DNA from: JADFRG01 sp046759305
GTDB lineage: Bacteria; Chloroflexota; Anaerolineae; Anaerolineales; E44-bin32
NCBI GenBank assembly: GCA_046759305.1
Contig: JBHIBY010000114.1
Location: forward strand, 1-6,393
Reading direction: 5' to 3'
Length of the DNA stretch: 6,393 bases
Part shown: positions 1 through 5,885 of the stretch, piece by piece
Numbering within the stretch: position 1 is the first letter of the stretch
How the letters are laid out: the number at the start of each line of letters is the position of its first letter
The notes under the pieces: generated by a model
Databases searched by the model: none
The model's input: the letters and a program-made list of their open reading frames with translations, nothing else
Told to the model about the DNA's origin: nothing
Made by a program: the position numbers and the translations under genes

Positions 1-1530
1 GAACCGCCCACGTTACCCTCGGCGGCAGATCTAATTTATCTAGCAGGATATCTCGCAGCCCTGACCGGCGTTGCTACCTATCGGCAGATAGCCCCGGAGA
101 GGTTCGGCCGATTGCGAGAGATCCTCGATGTCGTCATTCTGGTCCTGGCGGTCGGTGCGCTGGTTTGGATGATACTCATTCGGCCGGCTCTGGCAGTGAG
201 ATTTGGGGATCCCATCTCATTGATATGGGCTGGCATCGCCCCCACGCTTGGTTCGATCCTGGTAGTGCTTGGCGCCCGATTGGCATTGCGCAGTCAGTCC
301 GGTGAGCGGGCGAGGCTATTTCTATCGCTGGCAATAGCGACAACCCTCGTGACTGTGGCGGATCTCGCCAACTCGTACGCTCGCCTCCAGGAAGATGTCT
401 CTACTGCGGGGCCCATGGTAGTTGGTTGGACTGGCGCGGCCTTGATTCTGATGAGCATTGGGTTGCGCTTGAGTACGGATAAGACCTCACGTCCTTGGCG
501 GCGCACATCCCTGCGGAGTGTGGCTACTCGAATTGAACCCATTTTGCCTCTGGCCGCTACCTACGTCGTCGTAGGTTCGGCTCTGTTGGGATGGTGGCTG
601 ACCCGTCAGGTGGATTGGACCACGATCGCCGCGGCCGCGACTCTCAGTCTGCTGCTGGTTGCGCGGCAAGGAGTGATCTTCGGCCAAAGGGAGTTAAGGC
701 AGTATGCGCTAGAGCTGGAGACAGCGTTGGGTGAGGTAGCAGAGGCACGCGGCCAGCTCGAACGGTTCAATCAAAGACTTGAACAGAAGGTGGGCGCAAG
801 AACCGTTGCGCTTGAAAAAACTGTCGCCGATCTTGCTAGATTAAATGAAGAGCTCAAAGAGCTGGATCAACTCAAGTCTGAGTTCGTGGCTCTCGTATCG
901 CATGAGCTTCGTGCACCGCTAACAAATATCCGATCCGGCATAGAGCTCACTTTGGATCAAAGCTCTGAGCCTGGATCCGATCGGCTTCGCACTGTACATG
1001 CGGAAATTGAACGACTGGGAACGCTCGTCGAGGCAATCCTGGATATATCCGCCTTGGAAGCCGGCCGCTTCCCCCTCCATTTGCAGGCCGTTCGGCTCAA
1101 GAGGGTCGCAGCGGAAGTGATAACCCAATTGCCGGACCTCGAGCGCCTAAAGTCCGAGATTTCGGACGATCTGCCTCCGATGATGGCGGACCAACGGGGA
1201 CTAAAGAGCGTCCTCTATCATTTGCTAGATAATGCTACAAAATATGCGCCCTCAGGCGATTTGGTGCTTCAGGCCGAGGCGGAGAACGGAATTGTCAGCG
1301 TGAGTTTGAGCGATTCCGGTCCAGGAATCCCTATCGAAGAGCGCGAGCGGGTATTTGAGATGTTCCACCGTTTGGATAGTAGCGATGCACGAGAAATCTA
1401 TGGACACGGATTGGGGCTTCCAATGGCACGTAAGCTAATTGAGGCCATGGGAGGCGGTATTCGAGCAGAACCTGGCGAGGAAACCGGCGCACGTTTGGTG
1501 TTTTGGTTGCCTCAAGCAGAGACAGAATAG
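1..1530 (+). CDS. Membrane sensor histidine kinase (5' end outside window)
   Basis: This is an inner-membrane sensor kinase that autophosphorylates on His and passes the phosphate to a response regulator. Frame 1 is open from base 1 with convincing protein (PSAADLIYLAGYLAALTG), so the gene starts upstream of the window. The TTG at 112 lies inside a hydrophobic region and is not the start. Counting codons from base 1, about seven hydrophobic segments are visible (near 10-27, 42-60, 72-96, 106-124, 140-156, 181-200, 207-226). A coiled coil of roughly 231-297 follows. The HisKA H-box is SHELRAP with His301, the N-box is LLDNATKYAP with Asn411, G1 is DSGPGI at 438, and G2 is GHGLGLP at 468. All catalytic motifs look intact. 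The membrane part resembles the multi-helix N-termini seen in some diguanylate cyclases; no ligand can be named. The stop TAG overlaps the next gene's GTG by one base, so the downstream response regulator is the expected partner. Confidence 0.95.
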   Translation, partial: EPPTLPSAADLIYLAGYLAALTGVATYRQIAPERFGRLREILDVVILVLAVGALVWMILIRPALAVRFGDPISLIWAGIAPTLGSILVVLGARLALRSQSGERARLFLSLAIATTLVTVADLANSYARLQEDVSTAGPMVVGWTGAALILMSIGLRLSTDKTSRPWRRTSLRSVATRIEPILPLAATYVVVGSALLGWWLTRQVDWTTIAAAATLSLLLVARQGVIFGQRELRQYALELETALGEVAEARGQLERFNQRLEQKVGARTVALEKTVADLARLNEELKELDQLKSEFVALVSHELRAPLTNIRSGIELTLDQSSEPGSDRLRTVHAEIERLGTLVEAILDISALEAGRFPLHLQAVRLKRVAAEVITQLPDLERLKSEISDDLPPMMADQRGLKSVLYHLLDNATKYAPSGDLVLQAEAENGIVSVSLSDSGPGIPIEERERVFEMFHRLDSSDAREIYGHGLGLPMARKLIEAMGGGIRAEPGEETGARLVFWLPQAETE

Positions 1531-2213
1531 TGGCCAAGATCCTAACCGTTGACGATGATAAAACCCTACTGCGTTTCATGGGAGAGTACCTGGAGGGGGA
1601 AGGATTTGAAGTTGTCACGGCAGACCGTGGCACCAAGGCTCTCAAGCTATTCTTCGATGAACGGCCCGATCTGGTTGTACTCGATCTGATGATGCCCGGA
1701 ATGGATGGGTGGGAAGTCTGTGCCCGATTGCGGGAGCTCTCCGGAACGCCTGTGATTATGCTCACCGCTAAGTCCTCGGAAGCGGACAAATTGCGTGGTT
1801 TCCGCCTTGGCGTCGACGACTACGTAACCAAACCCTTCAGCTTGGCTGAGCTGACCGCACGTATTCAAGCAGTACTGGCACGTGCGAAAATTGGGGCTGG
1901 CGACGAAGACAATGTCCTTAAAGTCGGTCCGGTAGTGGTCGATACTCGTAGGCGAGAGGCTGCTCTGGAAGACGAACCGCTCTCACTTACGCCGACCGAA
2001 TTTCGGCTACTCACTGCGCTGGCACACCATCCAGGAGCAGCTATCTCCCAGGAGGACCTGGTTGCCGAAGTCTGGGGAGATTACCGCCAAAAAGGCAGCA
2101 GTGCACTCCGCCGGTATGTCTGGTTCCTACGTCAAAAGATCGAAGAAGATCCTAATCACCCTAAGCTGCTGGTCACCGTTCGTGGATACGGGTACCGTCT
2201 GGAGACGGACTAG
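1530..2213 (+). CDS. OmpR/PhoB-family response regulator
   Basis: This is a cytoplasmic DNA-binding transcription regulator of 227 residues, a normal length for the family. The receiver domain (about 2-118) has the acidic cluster D8/D9, phospho-acceptor D52 in VVLDLMMPGMDG, T79 and K101 in TKPF. All switch residues are therefore present. The C-terminal winged helix (about 130-227) shows LTPTEFRLL, the recognition-helix region RRYVWFLRQKIE and the closing VRGYGYRLE, typical of Trans_reg_C. I chose the GTG at 1530: it yields the standard receiver beginning (MAKILTVDDD) and overlaps the kinase stop as TAGTG, which implies translational coupling. A longer version from TTG 1503 would add nine residues that do not look like receiver sequence. 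The gene is cotranscribed with the upstream kinase, its probable phosphodonor. The target genes are unknown. Confidence 0.97.
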   Translation: MAKILTVDDDKTLLRFMGEYLEGEGFEVVTADRGTKALKLFFDERPDLVVLDLMMPGMDGWEVCARLRELSGTPVIMLTAKSSEADKLRGFRLGVDDYVTKPFSLAELTARIQAVLARAKIGAGDEDNVLKVGPVVVDTRRREAALEDEPLSLTPTEFRLLTALAHHPGAAISQEDLVAEVWGDYRQKGSSALRRYVWFLRQKIEEDPNHPKLLVTVRGYGYRLETD

Positions 2214-2271
2214 CCCTGAGGTGCGATTTCAGAGAAACGAATTCATCAGCATCATCCGGTCTGTCTCGGTA

Positions 2272-2652
2272 CTAGCTTGAGACCACTTGCCTGGCGCGCA
2301 GTTCAGATAGAACTTCATCCAGTACGGCCGATTCGGAGAGCATGTCGGTCTCAACCAAAATGTCGAAGTTCTCTCGTGCATGTGTCAGCCTGCGTAACTG
2401 TTCATCGTAGTCTTGCCGGCCCCAGTTGAGGTGCTTCCTATTGCTGCAGGCCTGAAACGAGGCTTCTAAATAGATCAAAAGATCCGGCTTCGCAATAATC
2501 TGCCACATTCGTGGCACGTAAGAGTGTTCCTGCACGACCTGACGAGCCCGAATGCCGTAGCCTTCCAAGCCGCGTGCCAGGGTCGTTTTGCCTGAGGCGC
2601 AGGGACCAACGATAGCGATGGTGAAGCTTTCTGAGGCTGCTCTAGAGCTCAC
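2272..2652 (-). CDS. Small P-loop NTPase / kinase-like protein
   Basis: This is a 126-residue protein with a Walker A motif GPCASGKTT (K22) directly after the first beta strand (FTIAIV). A second strand, DLLIYLEAS, leads into an Arg/Lys-rich segment (CSNRKHLNWGRQDYDEQLRRL) that resembles the lid of nucleotide-kinase folds. The segment EHSYVPRMWQ recalls a group of small AAA/adenylate-kinase-like proteins I associate from memory with Chloroflexota. The length seems complete for that group. The substrate is unknown. The start is GTG at 2652, only six bases after the TGA of the phosphatase remnant and in the same frame, with no purine-rich ribosome site; expression probably depended on translational coupling to that gene. 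The gene converges on the response regulator across 58 bases. Hydrolysis of ATP or GTP is inferred from the fold only. Confidence 0.75.
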   Translation of the reverse strand: MSSRAASESFTIAIVGPCASGKTTLARGLEGYGIRARQVVQEHSYVPRMWQIIAKPDLLIYLEASFQACSNRKHLNWGRQDYDEQLRRLTHARENFDILVETDMLSESAVLDEVLSELRARQVVSS

Positions 2653-2658
2653 CGCGAA

Positions 2659-3353
2659 TCAAAGCGCAACGCGCACAGATAGCCGGCGCGCATCGTCTCC
2701 GGATGCTTCTTGGATTGCTACCACCAGCACAGTGATGTCGTCAGACGCTCGCAAATCATCCGCATGAAGCGCCTTTTCCAGCAAGTGGTCAGCCCAGTAG
2801 GAAGGTGCGGCCTCGGATCCTTGAGAAAGATCATCAATACAGGATATGACGTCGAGACGGTTCCCGCTGCGGTCACCGGCATGGGTCAAACCATCGGTAT
2901 ATACGACGGCTCGTATTCCGTCTTGCAGGGGGATCTCCTGGATCTCGGGTCGAATGCCTTTTCGTGACCCGACCGCTTCGGATGGAGCATCAAGCATGCG
3001 AAGAGCCCCGTTGTCAATCACGACAACGGGAGCGGGGTTGTTCCTTACGACGACAAGTGTTTGGCTATGAATATCGATCGAGAGTATGTTTAGCGTGGCG
3101 ATAACTTTTCCCGAACGGTATGTGTATAGATAGTCGGATGCAGCTCGCGCGGCTGCACCGTCAGAAGACTCAGAGCCTAGCGTGTAACCACGTTGGCGAT
3201 GGCTTTCGCGGGTTTACCGGACCGTTGGCCATCGGCCAAAACGAATGAGATACCTCCGGAGGGACGCTCGACCATTTCCAAGGTGTCTCCGCTTTCTGAG
3301 GTCGCGTACTTTCCAAGCTTTGCCGCTGCAACCAGTGCTTCCATGTTTGCCAT
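2659..3353 (-). pseudogene. SpoIIE/PP2C-type protein phosphatase, disrupted
   Basis: Intact relatives are metal-dependent Ser/Thr phosphatases that act on signalling proteins. The N-terminal part starts at ATG 3353 (MANMEALVAAAKLGKY) and runs through VLADGQRSGKPAKAIANVVTR to an in-frame TAG at 3179-3177. The C-terminal part lies in another frame and is recognisable from DGAAARAASDYLYTYR (GAC at 3162) to the TGA at 2661-2659. It keeps the second metal motif (YTDGL) and the final Asp pair (ASDDITVLVV). That second frame is open back to a TAA at 3216-3214 but has no ATG, GTG or TTG before the GTG at 3021, so the real domain cannot be made from it alone. After the TAG the first frame still reads ALSLL, which suggests AAG (Lys) became TAG and that about 16 bases were lost just after. 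The first metal motif is also altered: DGQRSG where DGxGxG is expected. A weak -10-like TACAAT lies at 3379-3374. One assembly error would not explain all three differences, though the raw reads could still be wrong. A shortened product from GTG 3021 (120 residues) is possible but would lack the first metal site. Confidence 0.8.
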
Positions 3354-3409
3354 TCTAGAACGAGAAGGGCAGAATTGTAAGACTCGCTTAGGTGTGGGAA
3401 CATCGATTG

Positions 3410-4687
3410 ATGGCTGAGATCGCGGATCAACGCACGGATTTGCCCCAGGCGATCGAAAAGGCTGTGGCGGAAGCTGCTGGTCTTGCAGGGGACAAGCCGG
3501 TCACCGTTGTGGCTGAGTACCCTGCCCACCTGCCGGCCGTTCGAGTGGGAAAGCATCAGGTTGTGCAGATGATCAGCGGGGCTATCGGCCACGCGGTCAT
3601 GGCGATCGATGAGGGGGAAGTGACTGTGAGCGCCGAAATCCAGCCCGATCCTCAGGACGGAACCGGTCCTTGGGCTGTTGTTAACATCAGACTCCCCGCT
3701 TCTCCCGCGGTTGGCCAGCAGGCGCTCGATTTGGCAATGGCGCTTAAAGACGATGCATCGGATGATGCATCGGACGATGAAGCGGATCTACCTTCTGTCC
3801 GCAAATTGGCACAATCGCGAGGCGGCGATCTGTGGTTGGATGGGCCTGAGAGCGAACGACCTCGGCTCAGGCTCTCATTACCACTCTTAGCAACTCAACG
3901 AGGGGAGGGGGATATCCGGAGCATCGTAGAATCCCACCTCGCTCCGGAGAAGGACACGATCGAAACCTTGTTAATCCTCGTAGAGGATCCAGAGCGTCTT
4001 GAAATGATGTCCGAGGAGCTGGGGGAGGAAGGATATCGGGTAGCTTCGACCACTAAGGGTCGAGAGGTGTTGGCTCTAGCTCGTGAGGAGAATCCCGACC
4101 TCATCCTTCTGGATATGTTGTCCCGGGATCCGGGGGCTCTTGAAGTTGCTACGGTTCTAAAACAGGATCACCGTACGCTCAACATTCCCGTATTATTCCT
4201 GACCTCAATGAGTGATCCCCAAGAAGGTGAGGAGCGGCTCGCGGCTGCGAGTTTTCTTGTGCGACCCAGCGGAACAGCGGCTCTTGTATCGACTATACAG
4301 GCAGTGCTTGGAGCTGGCGTCAGCCCTGCCGGACGAGTGCTTGTGGTCGAGCAGGATGATGCTACTCGAGAGCAACTTGTTGTAATGATCCAATCCTATG
4401 GCTACCGGGTTACGGAGGCCGTCGGACCGGAGGAAGGGTTGGCGCTAGCTGAACATATCCCTCCGGAGCTTGTGCTGGTGAATGCGATGATGGCTCAGGA
4501 GCGGGATTATTGGTTGCTGCGAGGCCTCAGGCAGCTGGGCCATCCTTTTGATATCTTTGTGCTCGCGAATGCGCTCTCAGAAGAGGAGGGCCGTGCAGCT
4601 GTTGATCGCGGGGCTTCAGGCTACAGTGAGACCGGAAAACTGGGGCAGCTCCTGGATCAAGTCAGGAAGCAAAGGGATCAGAACTAA
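3410..4687 (+). CDS. Degenerate HATPase-like protein with two receiver domains
   Basis: This is a cytoplasmic signalling protein of 425 residues from ATG 3410. In-frame GTG 3392 and TTG 3407 are possible alternatives; a modest GGGAA lies 10 bases before the ATG. Residues about 10-165 follow the outline of a histidine-kinase ATPase domain (VRVGKHQVVQMISGAIGHAV, then RKLAQSRGGDLWLDG and LRLSLPLL). However, the N-box Asn positions read Gly57 and His61, and no DxGxG or GxGLGL motif is present. There is no H-box. An Asp/Ser/Ala linker (114-126) is inserted. Receiver 1 (about 187-301) keeps E192/D193, D235 and T265, with Arg285 instead of Lys before Pro. Receiver 2 (about 309-422) keeps EQDD (314-317) but has Asn358 at the phospho-acceptor position, Ala at the switch Thr, and no Lys-Pro. 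There is no DNA-binding or enzymatic output domain. I infer a protein-interaction or adaptor role; the partner is unknown. The gene is divergent from the phosphatase remnant across 56 bases. Confidence 0.88.
   Translation: MAEIADQRTDLPQAIEKAVAEAAGLAGDKPVTVVAEYPAHLPAVRVGKHQVVQMISGAIGHAVMAIDEGEVTVSAEIQPDPQDGTGPWAVVNIRLPASPAVGQQALDLAMALKDDASDDASDDEADLPSVRKLAQSRGGDLWLDGPESERPRLRLSLPLLATQRGEGDIRSIVESHLAPEKDTIETLLILVEDPERLEMMSEELGEEGYRVASTTKGREVLALAREENPDLILLDMLSRDPGALEVATVLKQDHRTLNIPVLFLTSMSDPQEGEERLAAASFLVRPSGTAALVSTIQAVLGAGVSPAGRVLVVEQDDATREQLVVMIQSYGYRVTEAVGPEEGLALAEHIPPELVLVNAMMAQERDYWLLRGLRQLGHPFDIFVLANALSEEEGRAAVDRGASGYSETGKLGQLLDQVRKQRDQN
3749..3784 (+). repeat. Tandem 12-bp repeat coding an acidic linker
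   Basis: Three 12-base units lie end to end within the receiver protein gene: GACGATGCATCG, GATGATGCATCG and a diverged GACGATGAAGCG. The first two differ at one base. They encode DDAS, DDAS, DDEA (residues 114-125). The unit length is a multiple of three, so copy-number change keeps the frame. It falls where an ATPase domain would normally have its ATP-lid region. Confidence 0.85.
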
Positions 4688-5712
4688 GCAATCAGGATGG
4701 GAGTACCGCGACCAATGCGGCGAGTTTCCTCAGCGGCAACGACCGGCAGTGTCCAGCGATAGAGCCACTTAGCTTCCTCTGAGTGCATGTTGATGCAGCC
4801 ATGGCTTTTCGGACGGCCAAAGTCGTTGTGCCAGTACGTTCCATGGAAAGCAACGCCAGTAGGCGTAAAAAATGAGACCCAAGGTACACCAGGCAACTCA
4901 TAGGCTTCGAGATCTGCCGTAATGTGACCGTCCCCCATGTGCCGACTGGGCATCTTGACCTCAACCCAAAATCGGCCTTTAGGTGTGATAGTTGGGATGC
5001 CATTTTCTCGCGGTCGCTTGTCCGGAATCCCACTGGAGATCCGAGTGCGCATCACAAGTTTGCCGTGCTCAAAACAGAAAAGCTCCTGACTGCTCAGATC
5101 CACCTCAATTCGTTTGTAGCGCAATGGAACATCGGCGGATATCGGAGCGATTTCTTCAGCATGCACAAAGCGCAAGTGCTCGCCTCGTACCCAATAATTT
5201 ATCCGTACAAGATCGTCGAAGATTTCATACCAGGTCCGGCCATCTTCACCGGTAGTCGAATTCGTGACCCAGGTTGTCGATCGATAATAGAAGCGGTATA
5301 GGGGATCGGAGGTCGGATCCGGCTTCCGATAGCTGCGTGTGTACGGAACCGTGACCTCGAACAGTGCTCCAGAATTGGGGATCGTGCTTAACGCTGGCTG
5401 CGGATCCCAGTCGACGCGTTGGATGTGCCCGGAATGCACATACCCCTCCAGAACTCGATACCAAATGGGGTTATGTTGTGGGGCGTTATCGGCTGAAACG
5501 CGATCCACCAGACTGATGAGATTGTCGCGAGTGAGACGGTCCAGTTGTGTTGATTGGAAGGAGGGCTCGGTGTACAGGCCGATCCAATCCACTGTCACGC
5601 GACCAACGCCCATCCTGGTCGGGCCGGCTCTCGGCCCTGGGGGACGGAAGGCGAACCCACCAAGCGACAATCCGCTGAATTTCAGGAATTCTCGACGGGA
5701 CAACCCTTCCAT
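4684..5712 (-). CDS. Tat-exported L,D-transpeptidase (YkuD domain)
   Basis: L,D-transpeptidases cross-link or modify peptidoglycan outside the cytoplasmic membrane through a catalytic Cys. The 342-residue product begins with a textbook twin-arginine signal, SRREFLK (residues 5-11), followed by a short hydrophobic stretch (FSGLSLGGFAF), so Tat export is predicted. Residues about 37-100 and 112-200 look like two SH3-like wall-binding segments (VTVDWIGLYTEPS, then VTVPYTRSYRKPD). The YkuD domain runs from about 214 (KRIEVDLSSQELFCFEHG) to the end. Its active site is HGTYWH (His290) and SHGCINM (His304, Cys306), both complete. The ATG at 5712 is the first start after an in-frame TAG. Its stop TAG overlaps the TAA of the convergent receiver gene within CTAA. 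No clear ribosome site precedes the ATG, and a promoter candidate sits only nine bases upstream. An alternative role in anchoring proteins to the wall cannot be excluded. Confidence 0.94.
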   Translation of the reverse strand: MEGLSRREFLKFSGLSLGGFAFRPPGPRAGPTRMGVGRVTVDWIGLYTEPSFQSTQLDRLTRDNLISLVDRVSADNAPQHNPIWYRVLEGYVHSGHIQRVDWDPQPALSTIPNSGALFEVTVPYTRSYRKPDPTSDPLYRFYYRSTTWVTNSTTGEDGRTWYEIFDDLVRINYWVRGEHLRFVHAEEIAPISADVPLRYKRIEVDLSSQELFCFEHGKLVMRTRISSGIPDKRPRENGIPTITPKGRFWVEVKMPSRHMGDGHITADLEAYELPGVPWVSFFTPTGVAFHGTYWHNDFGRPKSHGCINMHSEEAKWLYRWTLPVVAAEETRRIGRGTPILIA

Positions 5713-5721
5713 AGCCCGTTC

Positions 5722-5750
5722 ATTCTAATGTCAGCGCTTAAGGTCGTAAA
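5722..5750 (-). promoter_or_regulatory. Candidate sigma-70-like promoter for the L,D-transpeptidase
   Basis: Read on the - strand, TTTACG (5750-5745; 4 of 6 to TTGACA) and TAGAAT (5727-5722; 5 of 6 to TATAAT) are separated by exactly 17 bases. Only nine bases separate the -10 hexamer from the ATG, so the transcript would begin about three bases before the start codon. This fits the lack of a Shine-Dalgarno site and suggests leaderless or near-leaderless translation. It was found by eye and not tested. Confidence 0.45.
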
Positions 5751-5774
5751 TGGTATTCTCGCTGGATACCGCAC

Positions 5775-5789
5775 GCGTCGTCACGACGC
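5775..5789. promoter_or_regulatory. Perfect palindrome in the divergent promoter region (possible operator)
   Basis: GCGTCGT-C-ACGACGC is a perfect inverted repeat with 7-base arms and a 1-base centre. It lies between the divergent transpeptidase and flavoprotein genes, about 25 bases upstream of the transpeptidase -35 candidate. A second pair, GGATA (5764-5768) and TATCC (5790-5794), flanks it with a 6-base bulge on the left. The form suits a dimeric regulator. The hairpin alternative has a 6-bp stem with a 3-base loop and no T-run, so a terminator is unlikely. Confidence 0.4.
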
Positions 5790-5861
5790 TATCCGCAGGT
5801 TCTTCCGCGTAATGCGCTTATATGGGATTAATTCAGAAGAATTTTCGCCTTGTTATGTGAT

Positions 5862-5871
5862 TTGATATCAA
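5862..5871. promoter_or_regulatory. Short perfect palindrome upstream of the flavoprotein gene
   Basis: TTGATATCAA is a perfect 10-base palindrome ending 14 bases before the ATG of the flavoprotein gene, just ahead of its ribosome site. It could be a repressor half of a larger site or chance. The surrounding bases do not extend the symmetry. Confidence 0.2.
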
Positions 5872-5874
5872 CGT

Positions 5875-5884
5875 GAGGGAAGGG
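5875..5884 (+). promoter_or_regulatory. Ribosome binding site of the flavoprotein gene
   Basis: GAGGGAAGGG is a strong purine-rich Shine-Dalgarno region; its GAGG core lies seven bases before the ATG at 5886. It is the best ribosome site in the window and fixes this start. The other genes here have weak sites or none. Confidence 0.7.
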
Positions 5885-5885
5885 T

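Noticed and set aside
1503..1529. Nine-residue N-terminal extension of the response regulator from TTG 1503
   Set aside because: The extension does not resemble a receiver start; GTG 1530 gives the standard beginning and a one-base overlap with the kinase stop.
112..1530. Histidine kinase starting at TTG 112
   Set aside because: The frame is open to base 1 and the upstream residues continue the membrane region, so 112 is an internal Leu codon.
2195..2208. Hairpin CCGTCTGGAGACGG as a terminator of the kinase/regulator operon
   Set aside because: It lies inside the last codons of the regulator and no T-run follows.
2263..2283. GTCTC/GAGAC stem between the regulator and the P-loop gene as a bidirectional terminator
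   Set aside because: It has only five base pairs, an 11-base loop and no T-run.
3392..3409. GTG 3392 or TTG 3407 as the start of the double-receiver protein
   Set aside because: Neither has a better ribosome site than ATG 3410; the six extra residues add nothing recognisable. They cannot be fully excluded.
3170..3592. 140-residue - strand reading frame
   Set aside because: It overlaps the receiver gene and runs out of frame through the phosphatase N-terminus; its protein has no family resemblance.
5830..5843. AATTC-AGAA-GAATT inverted repeat as an operator
   Set aside because: The arms are only five bases in AT-rich sequence and the symmetry does not extend.
5829..5862. TTCAGA-16-TATGTG promoter for the flavoprotein gene
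   Set aside because: The -10 hexamer matches only 3 of 6 and the -35 is weak; it is no better than chance in an AT-rich stretch.
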